Assembly: GCA_903922545.1 (NCBI GenBank)
Contig: CAIXUE010000292.1
Coordinates: forward strand, 1 to 8,573
From: an uncultured Alphaproteobacteria bacterium
GTDB lineage: Bacteria > Pseudomonadota > Alphaproteobacteria > Micropepsales > Micropepsaceae
DNA length: 8,573 bases
Direction of reading: 5' to 3'
The notes below the pieces were generated by a model, which was not told the DNA's origin, did not search any database, and was given only the letters and a program-made list of their open reading frames with translations. Positions 1 through 6,066 of this stretch are shown here, one piece after another (within the stretch, counting starts at the first letter, position 1; every line of letters begins with the position of its first letter). A program made the translations under genes and the position numbers.

Positions 1-101
1 TCTTTGGAACCGCCGCCCTGGCTGGAATTCACCACCAGGCTGCCGCGTTTGAGCGCCACGCGCGTCAGAGCGCCAGGCACGATCTTGGTTTCCGCGCCGT
101 T
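1..101 (-). pseudogene. C-terminal part of the ATP-grasp protein beyond the TAG, cut by the window edge
   Basis: Read on the minus strand in the same frame as the ATP-grasp gene, the 33 complete codons after the TAG at 102-104 encode [20 protein letters not shown] and then [13 protein letters not shown]. This is the usual C-terminal signature of circularly permuted ATP-grasp proteins (PGGLTRVAL, then [16 protein letters not shown]). There is no frame change and no second stop. The segment is thus the natural tail of the same protein, separated from it by one nonsense codon. The window ends a few codons before the expected C-terminus. Whether it is translated by readthrough, or only appears detached because of an assembly error, cannot be told here. 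Confidence 0.8.
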
Positions 102-1499
102 CTAATGGAAGGGCCGCAGATCGACATGCCGCGATTCCACGCCATCGCCCACAAAGGTCGGCGCGGTCGAAAGCTGGATGGTCAGCTGGGCGATATAATT
201 GTCGGGGTCGGATTTGATCTTTTCGCCAAAGTCTTCGCGTTCGGCCTGGCTGGCATGGGGCCCGACCAGCATGCCATAGCCGCCGGATTCACCCACCGCT
301 TTGACCACCAGCTTGTCCAGATTGGCCAGCACATGCTGGAGAGATTTTTCCTCACGGCACAGGAAAGTCTCGACATTGTCCAGGATCGGTTCTTCGGCCA
401 GGTAATAACGGATCAGGCGCGGCACATAGGCATAAACCGCCTTGTCATCGGCCACACCAGTGCCCAGCGCATTGGCGATCATCACATTGCCGGCGCGATA
501 GGCGTTGAACAGGCCGGGCACCCCCAGCGCTGAATCTTCGCGGAAGATCAAGGGATCGATGAAATCGTCATCGATACGCCGATAGATCACATCAATGCGT
601 TTAAGGCCCGATGTGGTACGGGTATAGACGACATTGTCGTTGATCAGCAGGTCGCGGCCTTCCACCAGCTCCACGCCCATCTGGCGGGCCAGAAATGCGT
701 GCTCGAAATAGGCCGAGTTGAAAACGCCCGGCGTCAGCACGGCGATGGAAATATCTTCGTGGAAGGGCGCCAGGCTGCGCAGCGTCGCCAGCAATTCCAG
801 CGGATATTGCTCAACCGGGCGCACATTCATGGAACGGAAGACGCCGGGGAAGGCGCGCCGCGCCACATCGCGGTTGGCCAGCATGTAGGAAACGCCGGAC
901 GGCACCCGCAGATTGTCTTCCAGGACGACGAACTCGCCCTTTTCATTGCGGATCAGATCGCTGCCGCAAATATTCACGTAAGCGCCATGGGGCACCAGCA
1001 GCCCATGCATCTCACGCCGGTAATGCTTGGAGCCATAAATCATGGCGCGCGGCACCACGCCGTCTGTCAGCACCCGGCCATCGTTATAAATGTCGCGCAG
1101 GAAAAGATTGAGCGCCAGGATTCGCTGGGTCAGGCCGCGTTCAATGCGGTCCCATTCCGCCGCTGTCACAATGCGCGGCAGAAGATCGGTGGGAATAATC
1201 CGTTCCGTGGCGCGATTGTCGTTATAGACGGTGAAGGTGATGCCCTGATGCAGGAAGCTTTGCTCGCAAGCCTGCTGGCGGCGGTTCAGTTCTTCCAGCG
1301 GCAAGGTCGCGATGCGGCTGTCCAGCGCGGTATAGGGCGCGCGTGTGCTGCCATCGGGCGCGAACATTTCGTCATAGGGCGCGCCCAGCGCATAATTTTG
1401 GTAGGGCGCATCTTGCCCCGGACGGGACGGCGCGGCCGGGGCGGGAACAAGATCCGCCCCACCAAGGTCCTCCGGGTTCGCGAAAGCTTCATGCTGCAT
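102..1499 (-). CDS. Circularly permuted ATP-grasp protein, ended early by an in-frame TAG
   Basis: The 465 codons match the circularly permuted type 2 ATP-grasp family, often found beside alpha-E and transglutaminase-like genes; the substrate is unknown and a peptide-ligase-type role is only inferred. Visible blocks from the chosen start are YDEMFAPDG (about 42-50), [88 protein letters not shown] and RHVDLRPF at the very end. The start is the ATG at 1497-1499. It has no clear Shine-Dalgarno and adds about 40 poorly conserved, Pro/Ala-rich residues before the core, so a start nearer the core (ATG about 45 codons in) is possible. The family normally continues past RPF for about 40 residues. Here the codons read TTC CAT TAG AAC GGC, and family-like sequence resumes in the same frame after the TAG. 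The gene is therefore truncated, recoded, or affected by a base error. It lies 83 nt downstream of hemD on the same strand. Confidence 0.85.
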   Translation of the reverse strand: MQHEAFANPEDLGGADLVPAPAAPSRPGQDAPYQNYALGAPYDEMFAPDGSTRAPYTALDSRIATLPLEELNRRQQACEQSFLHQGITFTVYNDNRATERIIPTDLLPRIVTAAEWDRIERGLTQRILALNLFLRDIYNDGRVLTDGVVPRAMIYGSKHYRREMHGLLVPHGAYVNICGSDLIRNEKGEFVVLEDNLRVPSGVSYMLANRDVARRAFPGVFRSMNVRPVEQYPLELLATLRSLAPFHEDISIAVLTPGVFNSAYFEHAFLARQMGVELVEGRDLLINDNVVYTRTTSGLKRIDVIYRRIDDDFIDPLIFREDSALGVPGLFNAYRAGNVMIANALGTGVADDKAVYAYVPRLIRYYLAEEPILDNVETFLCREEKSLQHVLANLDKLVVKAVGESGGYGMLVGPHASQAEREDFGEKIKSDPDNYIAQLTIQLSTAPTFVGDGVESRHVDLRPFH

Positions 1500-1561
1500 G
1501 CGCGAAGTGTGTAGCCAGGCCGGGCTTCCCGCAAGCGCCTGATTCGCGCAGGCACCGAAAT

Positions 1562-1576
1562 ACAACCTATGGTTGT
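1562..1576. other. Inverted repeat just after hemD (possible weak terminator or operator)
   Basis: ACAACC-TAT-GGTTGT is a perfect 6-bp inverted repeat with a 3-nt centre. It starts 6 nt beyond the hemD stop codon and lies about 60 nt upstream of the ATP-grasp start. On the minus strand it is followed by ATTTC rather than a real T run, so as an intrinsic terminator it would be weak. Its compact form would also suit an operator for the ATP-grasp gene. Function is unproven. Confidence 0.3.
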
Positions 1577-1582
1577 TATTTT

Positions 1583-2272
1583 CTAATCCAGCAGCGCCAA
1601 CAGGCTGTCCTGATTGGGGCGGGCGGCCGCGCGCACTGCACGAAAATCCAGCCCCTGCAGGGCGGCAGCGGCGGCCGGGCTGATGCAGGCGGCAAGAAGC
1701 CGGCTTACGGGCAAGTCTTGCTTGCGGACGCAATCGGCAAAGATGGCGGCGCTGCGCGGCGAATAAAACAGCGCCGCATCCAGATCACCATCGCGCAGGC
1801 CGCTGGCTGCGGCATCCGGCAATTGGTCCAATGCGTCCATTGCGTAGAGAATTTCGCGCCTGACCGTGAAAGCCGGCAGATCCGCCGCCAGCCTTCCTTC
1901 ATTACCCTCACCTGCCACCTGCAACAGCGCGCCCTCGTCAGGCTCGGCCCAATGCGCGGCGGCAAGCGCCAGCGCGGCGGCATCGCCATCGGCATTTTTC
2001 ACGGTTTGAAATCCCAACCGCTCCGCCTCCGCTGCCGTCTGCGGCCCCACCGCGAAAAGCGCAATATCGCGCCGGGTGCTGCGCCGGGCAAAAGCCCGCA
2101 CGCCATTGGCGCTGGTGGCCAGAATGGCCTGCACATCCTCCAGCGCCAGAGGCGGCCCTTCCAGAAAACGCAAGCTGAGCAGCGGCGCCAGCACGGTTTG
2201 GTGGCCGCGCGCCTGCAATTGGCGGGCGGTTTCTTCGCCATCTTCCAGCGGCCGGGTGATCAATATTTTCAA
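1583..2272 (-). CDS. hemD: Uroporphyrinogen-III synthase
   Basis: HemD closes and rearranges hydroxymethylbilane to uroporphyrinogen III in the cytoplasm, the branch point to haem, sirohaem and cobalamin. The 229-residue product has the family's normal length and landmarks: KILITRPLEDG at the N-terminus, ILATSANGVRAFA (50-62), LFAVGPQTAAEAERLGF (72-88), ALFYSPRSAAIFADC (167-181) and AACISPAAAAALQGL (194-208). HemD is weakly conserved overall, so the call rests on these blocks together. No ATG fits the N-terminus. The TTG at 2270-2272 gives M-K-I-L-I-T-R-P, exactly where the family begins; the open frame runs further upstream, but only as antisense to tsaD. No strong Shine-Dalgarno is visible. 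hemC, often found beside hemD in alphaproteobacteria, is not here. hemD diverges from tsaD, and the ATP-grasp gene follows 83 nt downstream. Confidence 0.93.
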   Translation of the reverse strand: MKILITRPLEDGEETARQLQARGHQTVLAPLLSLRFLEGPPLALEDVQAILATSANGVRAFARRSTRRDIALFAVGPQTAAEAERLGFQTVKNADGDAAALALAAAHWAEPDEGALLQVAGEGNEGRLAADLPAFTVRREILYAMDALDQLPDAAASGLRDGDLDAALFYSPRSAAIFADCVRKQDLPVSRLLAACISPAAAAALQGLDFRAVRAAARPNQDSLLALLD

Positions 2273-2332
2273 TTTTTGCGATCCGGTGCTTTCTGCGTTA
2301 GACGAACAGCGTCTTAGCGGAAGAACAGGCTT
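2273..2332. promoter_or_regulatory. 60-bp divergent intergenic region between hemD and tsaD
   Basis: This is the only non-coding space between two head-to-head genes, so at least part of both promoters should lie in or near it. I see no convincing -35/-10 pair. It contains AGACG-AACAG-CGTCT (2300-2314), a 5-bp inverted repeat that could be an operator or a small leader hairpin. GGAAG at 2319-2323, 9 nt before the tsaD TTG, is a reasonable ribosome binding site and supports that start. Confidence 0.45.
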
Positions 2333-3385
2333 TTGGACACATTCACCGTGCTGGGGCTTGAGACAAGCTGCGATGAAACCGCCGCCGCGGTGGTGCGCGG
2401 GTCTGTGCCGGGCCCGGGCGAGATTCTTTCCAATATCGTGTTCAGCCAGACCGAAGCGCATGCCCCTTATGGCGGCGTGGTGCCGGAAATCGCCTCCCGC
2501 GCCCATATGGAAATACTGGACGGTGTCGTCGAGCAAGCCCTGGCACAGGCCAAAATCAGCCTGGCGGAGGTGGGTGCCATTGCGGCAACCGCCGGGCCGG
2601 GCCTGATCGGCGGCGTGATGGTGGGGCTGACCACCGCCAAGGCGCTGGCGCTGGGGGCAGGAAAGAAATTGATCGCGGTCAATCATCTGGCCGGCCATGC
2701 GCTGACCGCCCGGCTGACCAATGGCGTGGAATTTCCGTTTTTGCTGCTGCTGGTGTCGGGCGGCCATTGCCAGCTTCTGGCGGTGCAGAGCGCCGAAAAA
2801 TTCCGCCTTTATGGCAGCACGCAGGACGATGCCGCAGGCGAGGCCTTTGACAAGGTCGCCAAGCTTCTGGGCCTGCCTTATCCCGGCGGCCCCAATGTCG
2901 AAAAAGCAGCAGAGCAGGGCAACGCCAAACGCTATGCCCTGCCCCGCCCGCTGCTGGGCCGCCCTGCTTCCGCGGGAACGGGCATGGATTTTTCGTTTTC
3001 AGGATTGAAAACCGCCATGCGCCAATTGGTGCAGACGGGCGGTATTGATGTGAAGGACGCCGCCGCATCATTTCAGGCGGCGGTGATCGACATTCTGCGC
3101 GACCGCGTGAGCAACTCGCTGGCGCAATTCGCCCGCGACTTTCCCGATGTGCAAACACCTTGTCTGGTGGTGGCGGGCGGTGTTGCCGCCAATTTTGCCA
3201 TCGGTTCGGCGCTCACCGTTCTGGCCGAGAGCCGCGATTTCAATATTCGCATTCCCCCAGCTCGGCTTTGCACCGACAATGCGGCGATGATCGCCTGGGC
3301 CGGGCTGGAACGCCTTACCCTGGGTGGCGGCGACGATCTTGCCGTTTCACCCCGGGCGCGTTGGCCGCTGGATGCGCTGTCTTAA
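2333..3385 (+). CDS. tsaD: tRNA N6-adenosine threonylcarbamoyltransferase TsaD
   Basis: TsaD (formerly Gcp/YgjD, Kae1 family) works with TsaB and TsaE to transfer threonylcarbamoyl from TC-AMP to A37 of ANN-decoding tRNAs. The 350-residue product is full length. It shows [15 protein letters not shown] (7-21), [13 protein letters not shown] (58-70), [13 protein letters not shown] (116-128), [13 protein letters not shown] (137-149), [20 protein letters not shown] (165-184), [11 protein letters not shown] (219-229), AGGVAAN (281-287) and [14 protein letters not shown] (311-324). Metal ligands H118, H122 and D315 are present. The motif reads H-L-A-G-H, with Ala at the residue that is Glu in the usual HxEGH form. 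The TTG start at 2333 has GGAAG 9 nt upstream, gives the expected N-terminus, and no ATG is available. The gene diverges from hemD. Its TAA overlaps the stop of the small minus-strand gene downstream, leaving no room between them for a terminator. Confidence 0.97.
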   Translation: MDTFTVLGLETSCDETAAAVVRGSVPGPGEILSNIVFSQTEAHAPYGGVVPEIASRAHMEILDGVVEQALAQAKISLAEVGAIAATAGPGLIGGVMVGLTTAKALALGAGKKLIAVNHLAGHALTARLTNGVEFPFLLLLVSGGHCQLLAVQSAEKFRLYGSTQDDAAGEAFDKVAKLLGLPYPGGPNVEKAAEQGNAKRYALPRPLLGRPASAGTGMDFSFSGLKTAMRQLVQTGGIDVKDAAASFQAAVIDILRDRVSNSLAQFARDFPDVQTPCLVVAGGVAANFAIGSALTVLAESRDFNIRIPPARLCTDNAAMIAWAGLERLTLGGGDDLAVSPRARWPLDALS

Positions 3386-3501
3386 GAGGCGGCCAGCGTG
3401 ACGAGGGCCAAGGCTCCCAGAAGCACGGTCAGGGCAAGGGAAAGATGCTGGCTGACGGTTTCGCTAAAGCTTGCAGGCTGATGGACAGAAGGGGCTTTCA
3501 T
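3382..3501 (-). CDS. Small single-span membrane protein, 39 residues, unknown function
   Basis: I do not recognise this protein. It begins [18 protein letters not shown], a short polar segment with a single Lys and a single Glu. From about residue 20 to 38 it is continuous Leu/Ala/Val/Thr/Gly, long enough for one transmembrane helix at the extreme C-terminus. There is no lipobox and no cysteine. Support that it is real: AAAGGAG lies 7 nt before the ATG, the best ribosome binding site in the window; about 63% of third codon positions are G/C; and the hydrophobic stretch is unbroken. Its TAA (3382-3384) overlaps the tsaD TAA (3383-3385) within the palindrome CTTAAG, so the two genes converge with no spacer. 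A 212-bp non-coding region with inverted repeats lies upstream, suggesting independent transcription. The alternative is a chance open frame, but the binding site and clean membrane helix argue against it. Confidence 0.6.
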   Translation of the reverse strand: MKAPSVHQPASFSETVSQHLSLALTVLLGALALVTLAAS

Positions 3502-3508
3502 GCAGTTA

Positions 3509-3515
3509 CTCCTTT
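3509..3515 (-). promoter_or_regulatory. Strong Shine-Dalgarno of the small membrane protein gene
   Basis: On the minus strand the sequence is AAAGGAG, 7 nt before the ATG at 3499-3501. Most genes in this window have only partial sites (GGAAG, AAGG) or none. This near-consensus site is the main reason for believing the 39-codon gene and its start. Confidence 0.65.
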
Positions 3516-3547
3516 GAAAATCGGACCTGAAAATGCTCCCCAGGTCT

Positions 3548-3562
3548 TATTGCACTGCAATA
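3548..3562. promoter_or_regulatory. Perfect 15-bp palindrome, candidate operator
   Basis: TATTGCA-C-TGCAATA is a perfect 7-bp inverted repeat around one central base. It lies 46 nt upstream of the small membrane protein start and about 150 nt upstream of xthA. Its size and symmetry fit a dimeric repressor or activator site. I do not match it to a named regulator. Partial TGTGCAA sequences recur at 3625-3631 and 3682-3688. Confidence 0.4.
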
Positions 3563-3565
3563 TGA

Positions 3566-3580
3566 TGGGCCCCTTGCCCA
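3566..3580. promoter_or_regulatory. Second inverted repeat next to the palindrome, possible leader hairpin
   Basis: TGGGC-CCCTT-GCCCA is a perfect 5-bp GC-rich inverted repeat with a 5-nt loop. It starts 4 nt after the first palindrome. In a minus-strand transcript it would form a short hairpin in the leader of the small membrane protein gene. No T run follows in either direction, so it is not a good intrinsic terminator. Confidence 0.3.
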
Positions 3581-3612
3581 AGGTTTTCAATCCAGTTTTA
3601 GAGAAGAAATTT

Positions 3613-3668
3613 TTGCTAAGTATTTGTGCAATAACGGATAAATGCATGAAATATATGACGAAATTATA
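3613..3668. promoter_or_regulatory. AT-rich stretch with candidate promoters in both directions
   Basis: This segment is much richer in A/T than its surroundings and lies between the start codons of two divergent genes. On the plus strand, TTGCTA (3613-3618) and GATAAA (3637-3642) are 18 nt apart and each match sigma-70 hexamers at four of six positions; this could serve xthA with a leader of roughly 65 nt. On the minus strand a perfect TATAAT occurs at 3668-3663 but lacks a good -35 at the right distance; from there the small membrane gene would have a leader of about 150 nt. These are visual matches only, and alphaproteobacterial promoters often depart from this consensus. Confidence 0.3.
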
Positions 3669-3713
3669 TTTCAAGCGTGACTGTGCAAATGCGGCATGGA
3701 AGGTCTGCGTGAA

Positions 3714-4508
3714 ATGAAGATCGCCACCTGGAATGTTAATTCCGTGCGTCACCGCATTAACCTGGTGACGCGCTTTCTGCGCGATGCCGAGCCTGACGTT
3801 CTGGCGCTGCAGGAAACCAAGGTGATCAACGAACTGTTTCCGGCCGAGCCGCTGAAGAAGCTTGGCTATGTGCATCAGGCCATTGCCGGCCAAAAGGCCT
3901 ATCACGGCGTGGCGATCCTCTCGCGCCTGCCTTTCAAAAAAACCGGCACACAGGATTTCTGCCGCGAAGGCCATGCCCGGCATGTGAGCGTGAATTTCGA
4001 AAATGGCATGGAGCTGCACAATTTCTATGTGCCGGCCGGCGGCGATATTCCCGATCCCAAAAAGAATGAAAAATTCGCCCATAAGCTGGATTTCCTGGGC
4101 GGCATGGAAAAATTCTTTGCCAGGCGCGCCAAGGCCAAATCTGATCCGGTGCTGCTGATGGGCGATCTGAACGTCGCGCCGCTGGAACATGACGTCTGGA
4201 GCCACAAGCAATTGCTGGATGTGGTGAGCCATACGCCGGTGGAGACGCGGCTGCTGGGTCAGGTTCAGGCCGCATTCGACTGGACCGACGCCACGCGGCA
4301 TTTCATTCCGGAAAATGAGAAAATCTATTCCTGGTGGAGTTATCGCGCTGCCGACTGGGAAGCTTCAGACCGTGGCCGCAGGCTGGATCATGTCTGGCTC
4401 AGCCCCGGTCTGAAAGGCGCGCTGAAATCGCAAAGCATCTTGAAAAAAATGCGCGGCTGGCAAAAAGCCTCGGACCATGTGCCGGTGGTTATCGAACTGG
4501 ATGTTTGA
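3714..4508 (+). CDS. xthA: Exodeoxyribonuclease III
   Basis: XthA is an Mg-dependent AP endonuclease and 3'-5' exonuclease that removes abasic sites and blocked 3' ends in base excision repair. The 264-residue product is of normal length and complete: MKIATWNVNSVR (N7), LQETK (metal ligand E34), YHGVAILSR (63-71), NFYVPAGGD (103-111, active-site Tyr105), LMGDLNVAP (148-156, D151 and N153), YSWWSYRA (205-212), RRLDHVWLSPGL (222-233, D225) and SDHVPVV (253-259, the D254/H255 pair). An in-frame ATG 18 nt upstream would add six residues. The ATG at 3714 is preferred because it gives the family's MKIATWN start and has GGAAGG about 10 nt upstream. The next gene begins directly after the TGA stop, with no gap, so the two are almost certainly co-transcribed and translationally coupled. 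Confidence 0.97.
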   Translation: MKIATWNVNSVRHRINLVTRFLRDAEPDVLALQETKVINELFPAEPLKKLGYVHQAIAGQKAYHGVAILSRLPFKKTGTQDFCREGHARHVSVNFENGMELHNFYVPAGGDIPDPKKNEKFAHKLDFLGGMEKFFARRAKAKSDPVLLMGDLNVAPLEHDVWSHKQLLDVVSHTPVETRLLGQVQAAFDWTDATRHFIPENEKIYSWWSYRAADWEASDRGRRLDHVWLSPGLKGALKSQSILKKMRGWQKASDHVPVVIELDV

Positions 4509-5090
4509 ATGCTAATCACTTTCCTGCGCCACGGCCCCACCGAATGGAATGGCCAAGGCCGCATTCAGGGCCATACCGACATTCCGCTCAGCGCCGAAGG
4601 CCTGATCAAAATGCGCGGGCTGCGCGCACCCTTTGCCGCGCCGCGCATTTTCGTCAGCCCCCTGCAACGCGCCCGCCAGACCGCTGAGGCGCTGGGGTTG
4701 GAAAATCCAACCCTGGATGCACGGCTGATGGAACAGCATTGGGGCCAATGGGAAGGCATGACGCGGGCCGAAATATTGGCCGCACATGGCGACGACGCTT
4801 TTGCCCGTGCCGGTCTTGCCGCCGCCTTTCGCCCAGGCGGCGGGGAATCCACGCAAGAACTCAATGACCGCGTCGCGGCTTTTCTGCGCGACGTGGCGCG
4901 CGAGGATGGCGACGCCATCGCCGTGGCGCATCTGGGTGTGTTGCGTTCTGCCTATACGCTGGCCACCGGCTGGGATATGGGCGCGCCCATGCCGCCGGAT
5001 CTGGATGTTTCCAAAGCGCTGGTTCTGAAGCTGGATGGCGCGGGCCAGCCGGCGCTGCACGGATTGAATGTGGAATTGCTAAGCGCCTAA
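4509..5090 (+). CDS. Histidine phosphatase family protein (phosphoglycerate mutase-like)
   Basis: This belongs to the histidine acid phosphatase / cofactor-dependent phosphoglycerate mutase superfamily, which uses a phosphohistidine intermediate. Landmarks in 193 residues: LRHGPTEWNGQGRIQG (6-21, catalytic H8 in RHG), PLSAEG (26-31), FVSPLQRARQTAEAL (48-62, phosphate-pocket R54), MEQHWGQWEGM (74-84, candidate general acid E75), GGGES (110-114) and AVAHLGVLRS (138-147, second catalytic His H141, in AHLG rather than the more usual SHGG). It is too short for a glycolytic GpmA and closer to GpmB/CobC/PhoE-type phosphatases; the substrate cannot be assigned. Its ATG follows the xthA TGA directly, and the last codons of xthA must supply any ribosome binding site. 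At the 3' end its TAA overlaps by 3 nt the TAG of the convergent CHAD gene. Confidence 0.9.
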   Translation: MLITFLRHGPTEWNGQGRIQGHTDIPLSAEGLIKMRGLRAPFAAPRIFVSPLQRARQTAEALGLENPTLDARLMEQHWGQWEGMTRAEILAAHGDDAFARAGLAAAFRPGGGESTQELNDRVAAFLRDVAREDGDAIAVAHLGVLRSAYTLATGWDMGAPMPPDLDVSKALVLKLDGAGQPALHGLNVELLSA

Positions 5091-6052
5091 GCCCAGAAGG
5101 GCTCGGTTTTCCGCAAGCGATCCCAGCGCTTCATGGCTTTCTTGACCAGCCGTGGCTGGCGGGCGCGGTACCAGCCCTGCACAGTGCCGGCGGCAAACCG
5201 CAATTCGCCGGAATTTTTCTGCCCCGAAGGCGCCAGCTGCGCGATCACGGTGCGGGCATGGGCGATATCGTTCAGCCGCCCCAGCACATCCTGCAACCGC
5301 CGAAGCTGGCCCAGATAGCGCTTCACCTTTTTCTTTTTGTAGAGGGGGGCGAAAAACTCCGCGCTGTAGCGCAACTTTTTCAGGGAAATCCGCAGCCGGT
5401 GCAGATCGCCTTCCTCATGGCTGCGGGCGGCGCGGCCGCGCTTTTTGGCGCGCGCGGCCTGACGCACCAGAATCTTTTCCGCCATGACCGGCAACCGGTT
5501 GTCGCGCGCCAACGGCAGGCGTGACTGGGCCAGGCCCGCCACATCATCCAAAAACACGGCAAAGTCGCCGCCGGTTACGCAGGCGCTGGCCTGATTCCAG
5601 GCGGTGTCGCGGGCTTTCTCAGCCTCGGCGCGCAGGGCCGCGAACATTTCGATTTCGTCTTCGCCGGAAAACATCTTGGCGGGCGCGGCCAGCAATTCTT
5701 CCAGGAACACATCCAAGTCGCGAGCGGGGCCCAGCCGGCTGGACAGAACCTTGGCGCGGCCGCGCAATTCCTCCAGCCAGGGCTGTTCAAAGGCATCGCC
5801 AAAGGATTTGAGCGACACTTCCAGTCGCCGCAGACTTACCCGCAACTGATGCAGGCCCTCCACCGAACGGCCATTGCGCAGCACGCCGGCATTGGCGGTC
5901 ATTTGCGCCAGACAATCCGATAGGGTGGCGCGGAAGGCGTCATCCGGCGACATTTTCTTGTGAATGCGGGCCAGCCGCGCCTTTACCGGTTGGGCGGGAT
6001 GCACCGCACGGCGGGAAAGCGAATGAATAGAAGCGGGGCGCGGATCATCCAT
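5087..6052 (-). CDS. CHAD domain-containing protein
   Basis: CHAD is an alpha-helical domain with conserved histidines and many basic residues; studied members bind inorganic polyphosphate and locate to polyphosphate granules. The 321-residue protein shows the twofold internal repeat. The first half has EGLHQLRVSLRRLEVSLKSF (65-84, H68) and LGPARDLDVFLEEL (107-120). The second half has DLHRLRISLKKLRYSAEFF (216-234, H218) and LQDVLGRLNDIAHA (253-266). Basic clusters at about 197-210 and 239-245 (KKKKVKR) fit an anionic ligand. No CYTH triphosphatase domain is attached, so enzymatic activity is not expected. The ATG at 6050-6052 gives a start 14 nt after hisF, with AAGG overlapping the hisF stop. 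The first 34 residues are outside the domain, and a start at M34 is possible. This is the last gene of the leuS-lptE-holA-hisF chain. Its TAG overlaps the phosphatase TAA. Confidence 0.88.
   Translation of the reverse strand: MDDPRPASIHSLSRRAVHPAQPVKARLARIHKKMSPDDAFRATLSDCLAQMTANAGVLRNGRSVEGLHQLRVSLRRLEVSLKSFGDAFEQPWLEELRGRAKVLSSRLGPARDLDVFLEELLAAPAKMFSGEDEIEMFAALRAEAEKARDTAWNQASACVTGGDFAVFLDDVAGLAQSRLPLARDNRLPVMAEKILVRQAARAKKRGRAARSHEEGDLHRLRISLKKLRYSAEFFAPLYKKKKVKRYLGQLRRLQDVLGRLNDIAHARTVIAQLAPSGQKNSGELRFAAGTVQGWYRARQPRLVKKAMKRWDRLRKTEPFWA
5090..5110 (+). terminator. Possible weak terminator after the xthA-phosphatase unit
   Basis: Starting at the last base of the phosphatase stop codon, AGCCC-AGAA-GGGCT forms a 5-bp stem with a tetraloop, followed by CGG and then TTTT. 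The form is that of a weak intrinsic terminator for plus-strand transcription. It lies inside the last codons of the CHAD gene on the opposite strand, so both functions would share the DNA. The stem is short and the T run is offset by 3 nt. Confidence 0.3.
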
Positions 6053-6066
6053 GCGCCGAAATTGCC

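Noticed and set aside
699..1514. Plus-strand 271-codon open frame opposite the ATP-grasp gene
   Set aside because: It is His/Gln/Arg-rich with no recognisable domain and no ribosome binding site, while the minus strand carries a clear conserved protein.
2273..2767. Upstream extension of the hemD frame to an ATG at 2767
   Set aside because: The added residues are antisense to tsaD and low in complexity. HemD's natural N-terminus (KILITRP) begins at 2272.
3696..3713. Earlier ATG for xthA adding six residues
   Set aside because: Family members start at MKIATWN, and the ATG at 3714 has GGAAGG about 10 nt upstream.
3562..3717. A plus-strand 51-codon frame (MMGPLPKVFNP...) ending in an ATGA overlap with xthA
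   Set aside because: It has no Shine-Dalgarno, uses AT-rich codons (TTA, ATA, CTA, AGT) unlike its neighbours, and runs through the palindromes and candidate promoters. The xthA overlap is probably a coincidence of the ATG context.
3498..4301. Long minus-strand open frame opposite xthA
   Set aside because: It is the antisense of a gene with intact exonuclease III catalytic motifs and resembles no known protein. Such frames are common in GC-rich genes.
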